Origin: Devosia sp.
GTDB lineage: Bacteria; Pseudomonadota; Alphaproteobacteria; Rhizobiales; Devosiaceae
NCBI RefSeq assembly: GCF_030689745.1
Contig: NZ_JAUYGL010000235.1
Coordinates: 1-33,883, forward strand
Direction: 5' to 3'
Length of the DNA stretch: 33,883 bases
This document shows positions 8,847-16,613 of the stretch, piece after piece. The notes beneath the pieces were generated by a model. That model was not told where the DNA came from, did not search any database, and saw only the letters and a list, made by a program, of their open reading frames with translations. The position numbers and the translations under genes were made by a program. Each line of letters begins with the position of its first letter. Position 1 is the first letter of the stretch.

Positions 8847-9258
8847 GATTTCCTCTGCGGTCCGACAAGGACCAAACGTGGGCCACGACGCGCCGATGCA
8901 GCGCCAAACCCCATTATGGGGCCGATTATCGCGGAATTGTGGTTGTAAACGGGTTAAAGACCCGCTGGCCGCTTGGTGATGTTCGGCTCTTCCCGGCCGG
9001 TGGGGGCCATGCGGGAAGAGCTAGCGGGCGTTTGCGCCAGCCGCCGGAAGGGCGGCCGCAGCCATTGCACTGCCGGCGAGCGAAGCTCCAACCCTAGCAA
9101 CAGTGTACAGAGACTGCATGTCCCTTGCCCTTCGAATGCGATTTTTGTATTGAAACCCACTATAGATAGCCGTTCATAATTCCTCGTCGAGGTATTGTAA
9201 ATGGCGGGCCGGATGCCAATTTTGGGCTCCACGGCTGCCACACGGTGAGGTTAGACAC
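8847..9258. other. 412-nt divergent intergenic region with several palindromes
   Basis: Separates the minus-strand aminotransferase from the plus-strand glycosyltransferase. It contains a near-perfect palindrome CCCCATTATGGGG (8909-8921), a small CGGGT/ACCCG hairpin (8950-8964), a 10-bp inverted repeat GCTCTTCCCG (8986-8995) / CGGGAAGAGC (9012-9021), and GCCGCC / GGCGGC (9040-9056, loop GGAAG). The last ~110 nt are AT-richer and probably hold the promoter of the plus-strand gene. I see no convincing gene. A 95-codon frame on the minus strand covers the palindromes and has no family resemblance. Confidence 0.6.
9150..9180 (+). promoter_or_regulatory. Weak candidate promoter for the glycosyltransferase gene
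   Basis: TTGAAA (9150-9155) and CATAAT (9175-9180) with 19-nt spacing, about 80 nt before the TTG start. Spacing is longer than ideal, but this is the only AT-rich stretch in the region. Confidence 0.25.
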
Positions 9259-10575
9259 TTGAAGCGCATTGCCCTTGTCACAATCGGCACGCAGGGCGAC
9301 GTTCAACCCTATCTTGCTCTGGCCATTGCGCTGCAAGAGCGCGGCTACTCTGTCGTACTGGGTGCGTCCGAAGAATTTCAGGGCATGGTCGAGGGCTACG
9401 GCATCGAATTCCACACGCTGGGACCATCGATCCAGTCGTTCCTGACCCAGCAGCGATTCGAGAACGCGATGAGCCAGTCCATGCTCATCAACGGCCCTTC
9501 CCTGCTGCGGCAGGGTCAGCAGATCGTCGATACCGCCGCCCGGCATGCCTGGCAGATGTGTCAGGGCGCCGACATGCTGATCCTGAACATGAACACCAGC
9601 TTTGGCATCGACATTGCCGAGGCGCTGCATGTTCCGGCCATCATGGTGGCGTTGCAGCCGCTGAACTCGACCAGTGAATTCCCGCTCTGCATCTACTACG
9701 GCGCCGATTTCGGGCCCGCTTTCAACCGGCTGACCTATACCGCCATGACGGTGCAGCAGATCTATTACAATCTGCCGCGCAACAAGCTGCGGCGCGAGCT
9801 GATGGGGCTGGATTCGCGCAAGAAGGGTGGCTTCTTCCGCAATACCGACGGCACCTCGCTGATAACGCTGTACCCCTATTCCCCCGTGGTATCGCCGCGG
9901 CCGCGCGACTGGCCCAAAAGCGCCATCGTCACCGGCTACTGGAACCTCAAGGACCGCTCGGACTGGCAACCTTCTGCCGAGTTCCAGAAATTCCTCTCCG
10001 AGGGAGACGCGCCGGTCTATATCGGCTTTGGCTCAATGCCCTTCGGGGCCGAGCGCAATACCAGGATCCTCAAGGAAGCGGTGGCGATGTGGGGCGGTCG
10101 GGCCGTGGTGGCGCGCGGTTGGGGTGGGATCAATCCCAAAGACCTGCCCGAGACGATTTTTGCCATCGAGAAGGCGCCGCACGACAAGCTGTTCAAATAT
10201 GTGTCTGCCGTCGTTCATCACGGCGGCGCCGGTACGACCTCGGCAGGGCTGCATCTGGGCCGCCCGACTTTTGTCGTGCCACAGGCCGTCGACCAGCCCT
10301 ATTGGGGACGACGCGTCTATGAACTGGGCTGCGGCCCCAAACCGGTACGGCTGCGCAAGCTGACCTCGGAAATCCTGGCCGGCGCGCTGGCCGATCTGAG
10401 CAGCAATCCCGATTACCGCCGCAACGCCAGCGACATAGCCGAACAGCTGCATGCCGAAGACGGTACCGATAAGGCCATCAAGGTGATCGAGCGCGTGATG
10501 GCCAATTATGTGCCGCGCGTCAGCAAGGTCAAGCCTGTCAAGAAGGTCAAGCAAGCGCTGAAAAAGGTGGGCTAG
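9259..10575 (+). CDS. Glycosyltransferase, GT1 / UGT-like (sterol glucosyltransferase-type)
   Basis: 438 residues, GT-B fold. The N-terminal donor-family opening is visible (IALVTIGTQGDVQPYLALA, residues 4-22). The UGT-type nucleotide-sugar signature lies around residues 318-345 (HHGGAGTT at 320-327, then GRPTFVVPQAVDQPYWG). Such enzymes glycosylate lipids, sterols/hopanoids or small molecules at the inner face of the membrane. The acceptor is unknown here. The start is TTG 9259, supported by GAGG 8 nt upstream and by the sequence running straight into the fold. The C-terminus is a lysine-rich tail that may contact the membrane. It is monocistronic and is closed by the terminator at 10708-10735. 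Confidence 0.9.
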   Translation: MKRIALVTIGTQGDVQPYLALAIALQERGYSVVLGASEEFQGMVEGYGIEFHTLGPSIQSFLTQQRFENAMSQSMLINGPSLLRQGQQIVDTAARHAWQMCQGADMLILNMNTSFGIDIAEALHVPAIMVALQPLNSTSEFPLCIYYGADFGPAFNRLTYTAMTVQQIYYNLPRNKLRRELMGLDSRKKGGFFRNTDGTSLITLYPYSPVVSPRPRDWPKSAIVTGYWNLKDRSDWQPSAEFQKFLSEGDAPVYIGFGSMPFGAERNTRILKEAVAMWGGRAVVARGWGGINPKDLPETIFAIEKAPHDKLFKYVSAVVHHGGAGTTSAGLHLGRPTFVVPQAVDQPYWGRRVYELGCGPKPVRLRKLTSEILAGALADLSSNPDYRRNASDIAEQLHAEDGTDKAIKVIERVMANYVPRVSKVKPVKKVKQALKKVG

Positions 10576-10707
10576 CGCATGCCATCGTTTCGCTGAAACG
10601 GCGCCATCGCTGAAGGTCTTTGTTGGGTCGGGTTTTCGAACCGCAAGACTGGTGTCACTTTTGCCGAAACGTTCCTCGCCTGTTGGCGTGCGTTCGCTCT
10701 GGCACAG

Positions 10708-10735
10708 AAAAGGGAGGCTTTCGCCTCCCCTTTTT
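10708..10735. terminator. Bidirectional rho-independent terminator
   Basis: Stem GGGAGGC (10712-10718) / GCCTCCC (10723-10729) with loop TTTC, flanked by A-run 10708-10711 and T-run 10731-10735. It lies between the convergent glycosyltransferase (+) and symporter (-) genes and reads as a terminator on both strands. Confidence 0.88.
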
Positions 10736-10755
10736 ACAGGTCCTGCGTGAGCCCG

Positions 10756-12126
10756 TCAGGCAGGCACGGCGTCATTGACGTCGAGGGCATCAATGCTTCC
10801 GCCCCGGTCATAGACCTCCTGATTGAGGATGCCCTGACGCTTGGCAACGATGGTGGGTACCAGCGCCTGGCCAGCCACATTGACCGCGGTGCGACCCATA
10901 TCAAGAATCGGATCGACGGCCAGCAGCAGGCCGACGCCCTCCAGCGGCAGGCCCAGCGTGGACAGGGTCAGCGTCAGCATGACCACGGCGCCCGTCAGGC
11001 CTGCCGTGGCGGCTGACCCCAGCACCGAGACAAAGACGATCAGCAGATATTCCTGCAGGCCAAGCTGAATACCGAAGAACTGCGCGACGAAGATTGCCGC
11101 GATCGCCGGATAGATGGCGGCGCAACCGTCCATCTTGGTAGTGGCGCCCAGGGGCACAGCGAAGGCAGCATATTCACGCGGCACGCCCAGATTCTGCTCG
11201 GTAACGCGTTCGGTCATCGGCAGCGTGCCAATTGAGGAGCGCGAAACAAAGCCGAGCTGGATCGCAGGCCAGGCACTCTGGAAGTAGCGGATCGGGTTGA
11301 GGCCATTGGCCTGCAGCAGGATCGGGTAGACCACGAACAGCACCAGAGCCAGGCCGATATAGATGGCGCCGGAGAACCAGCCGAGTTGGGCCAGCGCGTC
11401 CCAGCCATAGACGGCCACGGCATTGCCCAGCAGGCCGATGGTGCCGATCGGGGTCAGCCGGATCACCCACCACAGGATTTTGTGGATGATTTTGAGGAAC
11501 GAGCGATTGAACGCCAGGAACGTATCTGCCGCGGGGCCGACACGCAGCGCCGCAACGCCCACGACAATGGCGACCACCAGGATCTGCAGCACGTTAAAGT
11601 TCAGGCTGGTGCTGGCCGAGCCATCGGTGATGCGGGTGGAGGCCTGCAGACCCAGGATGTTGGCGGGAATCAGTCCCTTGAGGAAATCCAGCCACGACCC
11701 CGACGAGGACGGCAGGCGGGCGGCCTCAGCGGAAACGCCTGTATGCAGACCGGGCTGGATGAGCAGCCCAAGCGCGATGCCGATGGACACCGCGATCAAC
11801 GCGGTAATGGCAAACCACAACAGGGTCTGCCAGACCAGTTGCGCGGCATTGTTGAGCTCACGCAGATTGGCGATGGAGGCGACGATGGCAGTAAACACCA
11901 GTACCGGCACCAGAGCGCGCAATAGCGACACGAAGGTCGAGCCGATAGTGGCCAGCGTCAGGCTCAGCCAGTTGGCGTTGCCGGCGACATCAGGGCCCAT
12001 CTGCCGGGCAATCAAGCCGAGGATAAGGCCGACCACCATGGACGCCAGAACCTGAAAACCGAAGGTGCTGTAGAAGGGTTTTGCCGGGCGCGGCGGCCGG
12101 GCAGCAGAGAGTGTTGTGGGAGACAT
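10756..12126 (-). CDS. Dicarboxylate/amino acid:cation symporter (DAACS/SDF family, possibly cystine-type)
   Basis: 456-residue multi-spanning sodium- or proton-coupled symporter of the glutamate/dicarboxylate family. Typical elements are the serine-rich hairpin region FVSRSSIGTLPMT, a re-entrant GATTKMDGCAAIYPA segment in place of the usual G-A-T-I-N-M-D-G-T-A, and the late DPILDMGRTAVNV helix holding the cation- and substrate-binding aspartate, arginine and asparagine. The GCAAIYPA variant reminds me of the TcyP (L-cystine) branch, so cystine or a related amino acid is a candidate substrate. AGGTG precedes the ATG by 4-5 nt. It is a single-gene unit with its own promoter region. Confidence 0.9.
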   Translation of the reverse strand: MSPTTLSAARPPRPAKPFYSTFGFQVLASMVVGLILGLIARQMGPDVAGNANWLSLTLATIGSTFVSLLRALVPVLVFTAIVASIANLRELNNAAQLVWQTLLWFAITALIAVSIGIALGLLIQPGLHTGVSAEAARLPSSSGSWLDFLKGLIPANILGLQASTRITDGSASTSLNFNVLQILVVAIVVGVAALRVGPAADTFLAFNRSFLKIIHKILWWVIRLTPIGTIGLLGNAVAVYGWDALAQLGWFSGAIYIGLALVLFVVYPILLQANGLNPIRYFQSAWPAIQLGFVSRSSIGTLPMTERVTEQNLGVPREYAAFAVPLGATTKMDGCAAIYPAIAAIFVAQFFGIQLGLQEYLLIVFVSVLGSAATAGLTGAVVMLTLTLSTLGLPLEGVGLLLAVDPILDMGRTAVNVAGQALVPTIVAKRQGILNQEVYDRGGSIDALDVNDAVPA

Positions 12127-12180
12127 GATGCACCTGTGACCTGCCGGATCGTCCGCCCACTTGCTGGGCAGATCGCCGAC

Positions 12181-12209
12181 TAATTAGGCAACACCCTACG
12201 TCTTTGACA
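12181..12209 (-). promoter_or_regulatory. Candidate promoter of the symporter gene
   Basis: On the minus strand TGTCAA (12204-12209), 17-nt spacer, TAATTA (12181-12186), with about 50 nt of leader before ATG 12126. Both hexamers are imperfect, but spacing is ideal. Confidence 0.35.
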
Positions 12210-12211
12210 GG

Positions 12212-12226
12212 ATGTGCACAGCACAT
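12212..12226. promoter_or_regulatory. Palindrome upstream of the symporter promoter
   Basis: ATGTGC-ACA-GCACAT, a perfect 6+6 palindrome, 3 nt upstream of the candidate -35. The position suits an activator or repressor operator for the transporter gene; the regulator is unknown. Confidence 0.35.
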
Positions 12227-12307
12227 GGCATTCCAAATGTTAGCATATGGTGAGAAAATCCTGCCGGCCGCAACCGCTCCCGGGCAATTGCTGTGCGAAC
12301 TCGGTAA

Positions 12308-12943
12308 CTAGTTGCGCGCCAACAGAGATATCAGTGCGGCGACCAGCGCAGGGGCCAGCATCGCAACCGCAAAGCCGATCACCAGCACGCCGATGCCAAC
12401 ATCGAACCAGGCCAGCGCCAGCAGGGTTACGCCGGCCAGAAAGGTCGTGGTGCCCGCAGCGCGATGCACCAGCCTCCAGGCGCGATCCGAAGCAATGGGC
12501 CAAGGCATGCGCAGTCCGGCATAGGTGTGCCGCTCCGCCTCAAACAGCACGACACCAAGCAGCAGCAGCGTTGCGCCCAGTCCGAAGCCGGTGAGACGAA
12601 CAATATCGAGATCGGAGCCGACCCCGACCAGCAGCAGCCCGAGTTGGGTCGCAGCGACAATCGCCAGCAGCAGCGTCAGGGCCGGATCGAGAATGTGCTG
12701 GGTCTTGGCGAAGTGGTTCTTGCTGAGCAACCGCCCGATGACAAAAAAACCAACCAGCAACGCCAACGAGACGGCCGGTCCCACAGCCAGGGCGATATCG
12801 CGCGGCCATTGCCAGACCGGGGTGCCGCCGGACCAGAGGGCGACAAAACCGAAGTCGACCGGCACACGCAGCACCGCCACGCCGGTAATGGCAATGGTGA
12901 CGGCGGTCAGCAACAGGTGGAAGCGGGTGACGAGGCTGTTCAT
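12308..12943 (-). CDS. SdpI-family integral membrane protein (DUF1648 + SdpI)
   Basis: 211 residues with about six hydrophobic segments. The N-terminal part has the DUF1648-like pattern (helix, then VPVDFG and a W-x-G-G-T-P loop, residues ~27-45). The C-terminal part carries the SdpI signature GLRMPWPIASDRAWRLVHR (143-161), in which the family has a G-x-R-x-P-W-x-x-x-S-x-x-x-W-x-x-x-H-R pattern. In Bacillus SdpI is the immunity protein against the SdpC toxin; alphaproteobacterial members have no settled role. I start at ATG 12943. The frame is open to 13078, but the extra residues overlap the rpsI terminator and look non-coding. No toxin gene is visible beside it. Confidence 0.75.
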   Translation of the reverse strand: MNSLVTRFHLLLTAVTIAITGVAVLRVPVDFGFVALWSGGTPVWQWPRDIALAVGPAVSLALLVGFFVIGRLLSKNHFAKTQHILDPALTLLLAIVAATQLGLLLVGVGSDLDIVRLTGFGLGATLLLLGVVLFEAERHTYAGLRMPWPIASDRAWRLVHRAAGTTTFLAGVTLLALAWFDVGIGVLVIGFAVAMLAPALVAALISLLARN

Positions 12944-13044
12944 GGCGCTGAGATAGGTGAACCGGCCGACAATGTCAGCGGGCGGAGGCCACAATAATAG
13001 TGCTGACGCGGCAGAACGACCGCAGGCACCGCATGCTGCAAAGG

Positions 13045-13072
13045 TAAAAAAGGGGCCGGTTTCCCGACCCCT
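13045..13072 (-). terminator. Rho-independent terminator after rpsI
   Basis: On the minus strand a 9-bp stem AGGGGTCGG / CCGGCCCCT (one G-T pair) with a GAAA tetraloop is followed by six T residues, 24 nt after the rpsI stop codon. Confidence 0.92.
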
Positions 13073-13095
13073 CTGCAATTTTTGGCAGTTCCAGC

Positions 13096-13578
13096 TTAAC
13101 GCTTGGAGAACTGGAAGGACTTGCGGGCCTTGGCCTTGCCGTACTTCTTGCGCTCGACAACGCGGCTATCGCGGGTCAGGAAGCCACCCTTCTTGAGCAC
13201 TGGGCGCAGGCCCGGCTCGAAGAAATTGAGAGCCTTGGAAATGCCGTGACGCACGGCGCCGGCCTGACCGGACAGACCGCCGCCGGCCACCGTGACGACG
13301 ACGTCATACTGATCGGTGCGTTCGGTTGCCACGATTGGCTGCTTGACGATCAGCTGCAACACGGGACGCGCAAAGTATGTGGCGAACTCACGGCCATTGA
13401 CCGTGACAGTGCCCTTGCCTGGCTTGATCCAGACGCGGGCAACCGCGTTCTTGCGCTTGCCGGTGGCATAGGCACGACCCTGGGCGTCGAGCTTCTGAAC
13501 GTGCACCGGTGCGGTGTTGACGACAGGAGCGACGGTGGTGGTGCCGAGGTCTTCGAGGGAGTTGATGGTTTCGGCCAT
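13096..13578 (-). CDS. rpsI: 30S ribosomal protein S9
   Basis: 160 residues. The S9 core is unmistakable from ~residue 37 ([18 protein letters not shown]), through the [19 protein letters not shown] region, to the basic tail [11 protein letters not shown] that contacts P-site tRNA in the small subunit. The ~35-residue N-terminal extension is usual in alphaproteobacteria. The start ATG lies 1 nt after the end of the rplM stop codon, and the pair forms the conserved L13-S9 operon. Confidence 0.98.
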   Translation of the reverse strand: MAETINSLEDLGTTTVAPVVNTAPVHVQKLDAQGRAYATGKRKNAVARVWIKPGKGTVTVNGREFATYFARPVLQLIVKQPIVATERTDQYDVVVTVAGGGLSGQAGAVRHGISKALNFFEPGLRPVLKKGGFLTRDSRVVERKKYGKAKARKSFQFSKR

Positions 13579-13579
13579 A

Positions 13580-14044
13580 TTACTTCACCCGCGCATTTTT
13601 GGGGTTCATCGCAGCAACGTCCAGCTTGGCCGGGTCCTGCGCTTCATGGGGATGCTCGGCGCCAGTGTAGACGCGGAGATTCTTCAGCTGCGCACGGGTC
13701 AGCGGGCCGCCCGGCATCATGCGGCGAACGGCGTTCTCGAGCACGCGCTCAGGAAAACGACCTTCGAGGATCTCGCGGGCCGTCCGGTCCTTGATGCCGC
13801 CAGGGTGGCCAGTGTGCCAGTAGAACTTGTGCTGATCGAGCTTGCGGCCGGTCAGCTTCACCTTGTCGGCATTGATGACAATGATATTGTCGCCCATGTC
13901 CATGTGTGGTGTGAAAGTTGGCTTGTGCTTGCCGCGCAGACGCGAAGCAATGATCGAAGCGACGCGACCCACGACGAGGCCTTCGGCATCGATCAGGATC
14001 CACTTCTTTTCGATCTCGCTCGGTTTTGCCGAGTAAGTGCTCAT
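13580..14044 (-). CDS. rplM: 50S ribosomal protein L13
   Basis: 154 residues starting [15 protein letters not shown]. The conserved L13 blocks W-I-L-I-D-A, VVGRVAS, the D-N-I-I-V-I-N-A-D segment, [11 protein letters not shown] and the M-P-G-G-P-L-x-R segment are all present. I start at ATG 14044 (AGGG about 9 nt upstream), not at the longer open frame from 14101, because the former matches family length. It is the first gene of the L13-S9 operon. Confidence 0.98.
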   Translation of the reverse strand: MSTYSAKPSEIEKKWILIDAEGLVVGRVASIIASRLRGKHKPTFTPHMDMGDNIIVINADKVKLTGRKLDQHKFYWHTGHPGGIKDRTAREILEGRFPERVLENAVRRMMPGGPLTRAQLKNLRVYTGAEHPHEAQDPAKLDVAAMNPKNARVK

Positions 14045-14112
14045 GCTTGAATTCCCTAAATTCTTGGGGTGATCAACCCTCTCCTGAGGAGAAAGCGTCA
14101 CGTTCGCTGGCT

Positions 14113-14141
14113 CGTTTATGCGGGATTCCTGCAGACGTCAA
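14113..14141 (-). promoter_or_regulatory. Candidate promoter of rplM-rpsI
   Basis: Minus-strand TTGACG (14136-14141), 17-nt spacer, TAAACG (14113-14118), giving a leader of about 65 nt before ATG 14044. The -35 fits the alphaproteobacterial housekeeping TTGAC; the -10 is weak. The leader includes a TCTCCT-C-AGGAGA palindrome near 14086-14098. Confidence 0.45.
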
Positions 14142-14201
14142 CAGCTTTGAATTTAAGCAATGAAATCAAAGCATTACAATTGCGGTATTATGTTACCACA
14201 A

Positions 14202-15275
14202 TCAACGCGTGACACGAGCGGCCCGCTGCATATCGGCAATGTAGGCCAAGGTAACACCCGCCAGCATGAAGGCCAGCGCCTGGTGGCCGACGGCCAGCGA
14301 GGTGGGCACGGCCATGAGCAAAGTGCCAATGCCCAGAACGACTTGCAGCAGCACCAGCAGACCAATGCGCGGCAACCAACCATGCACGCCGGAAAACCCA
14401 CCGGCTGCTCGCTGCTGCCAGATCAGCACAGCCAGATAGGCCAGGATGACATAGGCCAGGGTGCGGTGGATGAATTGCACAGTCAGGGCATTTTCAAACA
14501 GGTTTTTCCAGAACGGTTGCATAACACCGAGGCCGTTGGGGACCAGCGCGCCATCCATCAGTGGCCAGGTGTTGTAGCTCATGCCCGCATCAAGACCGGC
14601 GACAAATGCCCCTGCCCCGATCTGAAGGATAATCAACACCAGCAACAGGGCGGCCGAGCCGATATTACGGCTGGGGTCAACGCCCGAAATGCGACCAGGC
14701 TCTAGTGATCGCGGCACATAAACCAGGGCAATGAACAGCAGGCAAGCAGCGGTCAGGTGCGCGGCCAGCCGATATTGCGAGACCGAGGTGAGCACGCTAA
14801 GGCCGGACGAAACCATCCACCAGCCCAGCAAACCCTGAAAACCACCGAGCAGGAACAGCCCAAAAAGCGGCCAGGCCAATTGCGCGGTAAAACGCTTCTG
14901 CACCAGGAACACCAGAAAGGGCACCAGGAAAGCCACCCCCAGCAGGCGTCCGAGCAGTCGGTGCACGAACTCCCAGAAGTAGATGAACTTAAAGTCACCC
15001 AGTCTCATCCAGCTATTGTTCACTTCATATTGCGGGATTTGCTTGTAGGCATCGAACTCGGCCTGCCACTGCAGATCGTTCAACGGCGGAATGGTGCCGG
15101 AGATCGGCTTCCAACTGGTGATCGAGAGTCCAGAACCGGTGAGCCGGGTGATGCCGCCGACCACCACCATGAGCAGGACCAACCCAGCCATGGCATAGAG
15201 CCAGATGCGCACCGGCCGGAGCCGATCACTGGCATAGTTGATTTGGCTGCGTGCGGCATTGTGGACGGTGGTCAC
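14202..15275 (-). CDS. ctaA: Heme A synthase (CtaA/COX15)
   Basis: 357-residue integral membrane enzyme oxidising the C8 methyl of heme O to the formyl group of heme A, needed for aa3-type cytochrome c oxidase. About eight transmembrane helices are evident, with family motifs GGITRLTGSGLSITSWKP (residues ~40-58), the heme-ligand EFVHRLLGR, HLTAAC, QFIHRTLAY and the last-helix GHQALAF histidine. The start is GTG 15275 with GGGA 7 nt upstream. It is divergent from the DUF2842 gene, with ~70 nt between them. Confidence 0.96.
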   Translation of the reverse strand: MTTVHNAARSQINYASDRLRPVRIWLYAMAGLVLLMVVVGGITRLTGSGLSITSWKPISGTIPPLNDLQWQAEFDAYKQIPQYEVNNSWMRLGDFKFIYFWEFVHRLLGRLLGVAFLVPFLVFLVQKRFTAQLAWPLFGLFLLGGFQGLLGWWMVSSGLSVLTSVSQYRLAAHLTAACLLFIALVYVPRSLEPGRISGVDPSRNIGSAALLLVLIILQIGAGAFVAGLDAGMSYNTWPLMDGALVPNGLGVMQPFWKNLFENALTVQFIHRTLAYVILAYLAVLIWQQRAAGGFSGVHGWLPRIGLLVLLQVVLGIGTLLMAVPTSLAVGHQALAFMLAGVTLAYIADMQRAARVTR

Positions 15276-15344
15276 GGCATTTTCCCAGTGTCGATCAACG
15301 GGTCAGAGTGGTATGCCCGACCGAGTTCTCCTGCAATAGGCGCA

Positions 15345-15560
15345 ATGCCGCACATGACCCAGCGCAACCGCAAATTGATCGGTGTCTTCCTCATTCTGGG
15401 GTCTATCATCGCATGGCTATCGATCTTTACCTCGGTTTATCTGGCGTTTCCGCCCGACCTGCCGATCTGGATCCTGATGCCCTATTTCATCGTCGCAGGC
15501 ATGGGCTGGCTATATCCAGCCATGGCTATTATCCGCTGGATGGCCAAACCAGACGCCTGA
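15345..15560 (+). CDS. DUF2842 small membrane protein
   Basis: 71 residues with two transmembrane helices (about residues 10-33 and 41-64). They are connected by the short AFPPDLPIW loop and end with the family pattern Y-F-I-V-A-G-M-G-W-L-Y-P-A-M-A-I-I-R-W-M. DUF2842 is an alphaproteobacterial family without known function. ATG 15345 has AGG 4 nt upstream; ATG 15354 (68 residues) is a possible alternative start. The stop TGA abuts the stop of the convergent deacetylase gene exactly (shared palindrome TGATCA at 15558-15563). Confidence 0.85.
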   Translation: MPHMTQRNRKLIGVFLILGSIIAWLSIFTSVYLAFPPDLPIWILMPYFIVAGMGWLYPAMAIIRWMAKPDA

Positions 15561-16601
15561 TCAACCAGTCAGTTTTCCCAACAGCGAGAATATCGCTCCT
15601 GTCGCGAAAACATCGACATAACGGCGAGATTGAAAGTAACCGTTGAGCGAGATCCGCGGCAGGGCGTGGGGACTATCGGCGTGGTGCTCATACAGCCCAC
15701 CGGGACGCGTCGTGACCCCTGACGCAAAGCCAATTTCGCGGGCAAGCGCAAATTCGCGCGGCCCCGCCGACAAGGGACCACCCAGCGGATAGGAAATATG
15801 GGCTGGCCGCTGCCCGAACTGGGACTGAATAATGTCGGCCGACTTGGCCATTTCGTTGCGAGCCTGGTCCAGTGGCAATTTGGCCAGTTCGTAGTGATGG
15901 ACAGTGTGGGCACCGATAGTGCAGAGCGGCTCCCCGGCAAAATGGCGCAGTTCGGGCCAGTCCATGATCAGATCCCGACATTGCTGATCCAGATCGTAGC
16001 CGTAATCGGCGGCAAATTTGCGCAGCAGAACGATGCGCTGAACTTCCGGCATCTGGCGCATCTGCCAGTAGAGGGCGTCGAAGGCTGACTGCTTCTGCCG
16101 CGTGGTTCTCGTGTCGACGTAGTCAGTCTCTTCCCCCGAAGTCAGGGTGATCGCCTCCTGGCGGGTGATGATGTCCTCAATGGCCTGCCACCATAACTCC
16201 CCCACCCCATCCACCAGCGCGGTGGGGACGTAGAGGGTAAACGGCGCCTCCTGCCGTTGCAGAATGGGCAATGCGTATTTGAGATTGTCCTTATAGGCAT
16301 CATCAAAGGTCAGAACCACGAAGGGGCGGGGTTTGGCAGGTGCAGCCAGGCGCACAAGCGCTTCGTCAAGGCTGACAATATCGATGCCCAGGTCACGCAC
16401 GCGCTCGATGACATATTCAAGAAAGCTCGGCTCGACCTGCAGAATAGCATTCGGCGAGAAGTCGGCGGGTGTATCGGGAAGTACCCGGTGTAGCGTGAAA
16501 ATCACGCCGCGCGATCGCGACAGGAGCCGCACCAGGCCTGGCAGGCGCGCCAGCCAGATGAGCTCGAACATGGTACGAATGGCCGCATATTTGGCAGACA
16601 T
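15561..16601 (-). CDS. Polysaccharide deacetylase (NodB/CE4-type) of the EPS locus
   Basis: 346 residues. The CE4 catalytic elements are present: TFDDA (98-102, catalytic base and metal aspartates), the metal-binding histidines H232/H236 in GAHTVHH, and the SYPLGG motif. No clear signal peptide is visible. The N-terminus (MFELIWLARLPGLVRLLS) is amphipathic and hydrophobic, so a cytoplasmic or membrane-bound role on lipid-linked intermediates is possible. It follows the co-polymerase gene by 12 nt (GGAG 6 nt before the ATG), so it is in an operon with polysaccharide assembly. It probably removes N-acetyl groups from the polymer or its repeat unit. Confidence 0.9.
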   Translation of the reverse strand: MSAKYAAIRTMFELIWLARLPGLVRLLSRSRGVIFTLHRVLPDTPADFSPNAILQVEPSFLEYVIERVRDLGIDIVSLDEALVRLAAPAKPRPFVVLTFDDAYKDNLKYALPILQRQEAPFTLYVPTALVDGVGELWWQAIEDIITRQEAITLTSGEETDYVDTRTTRQKQSAFDALYWQMRQMPEVQRIVLLRKFAADYGYDLDQQCRDLIMDWPELRHFAGEPLCTIGAHTVHHYELAKLPLDQARNEMAKSADIIQSQFGQRPAHISYPLGGPLSAGPREFALAREIGFASGVTTRPGGLYEHHADSPHALPRISLNGYFQSRRYVDVFATGAIFSLLGKLTG

Positions 16602-16613
16602 TGCGGGCTCCGA

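Noticed and set aside
8954..9241. 95-codon minus-strand frame in the divergent region
   Set aside because: Runs through palindromes and the likely promoter, has no family resemblance and no good ribosome binding site.
12944..13078. 45-residue N-terminal extension of the SdpI-family protein
   Set aside because: It overlaps the rpsI terminator and is cysteine/proline-rich without family match; ATG 12943 starts a normal first helix.
14757..15344. Long N-terminal extension of the DUF2842 frame
   Set aside because: This part is antisense to ctaA; only the last ~71 codons match a family and have their own start.
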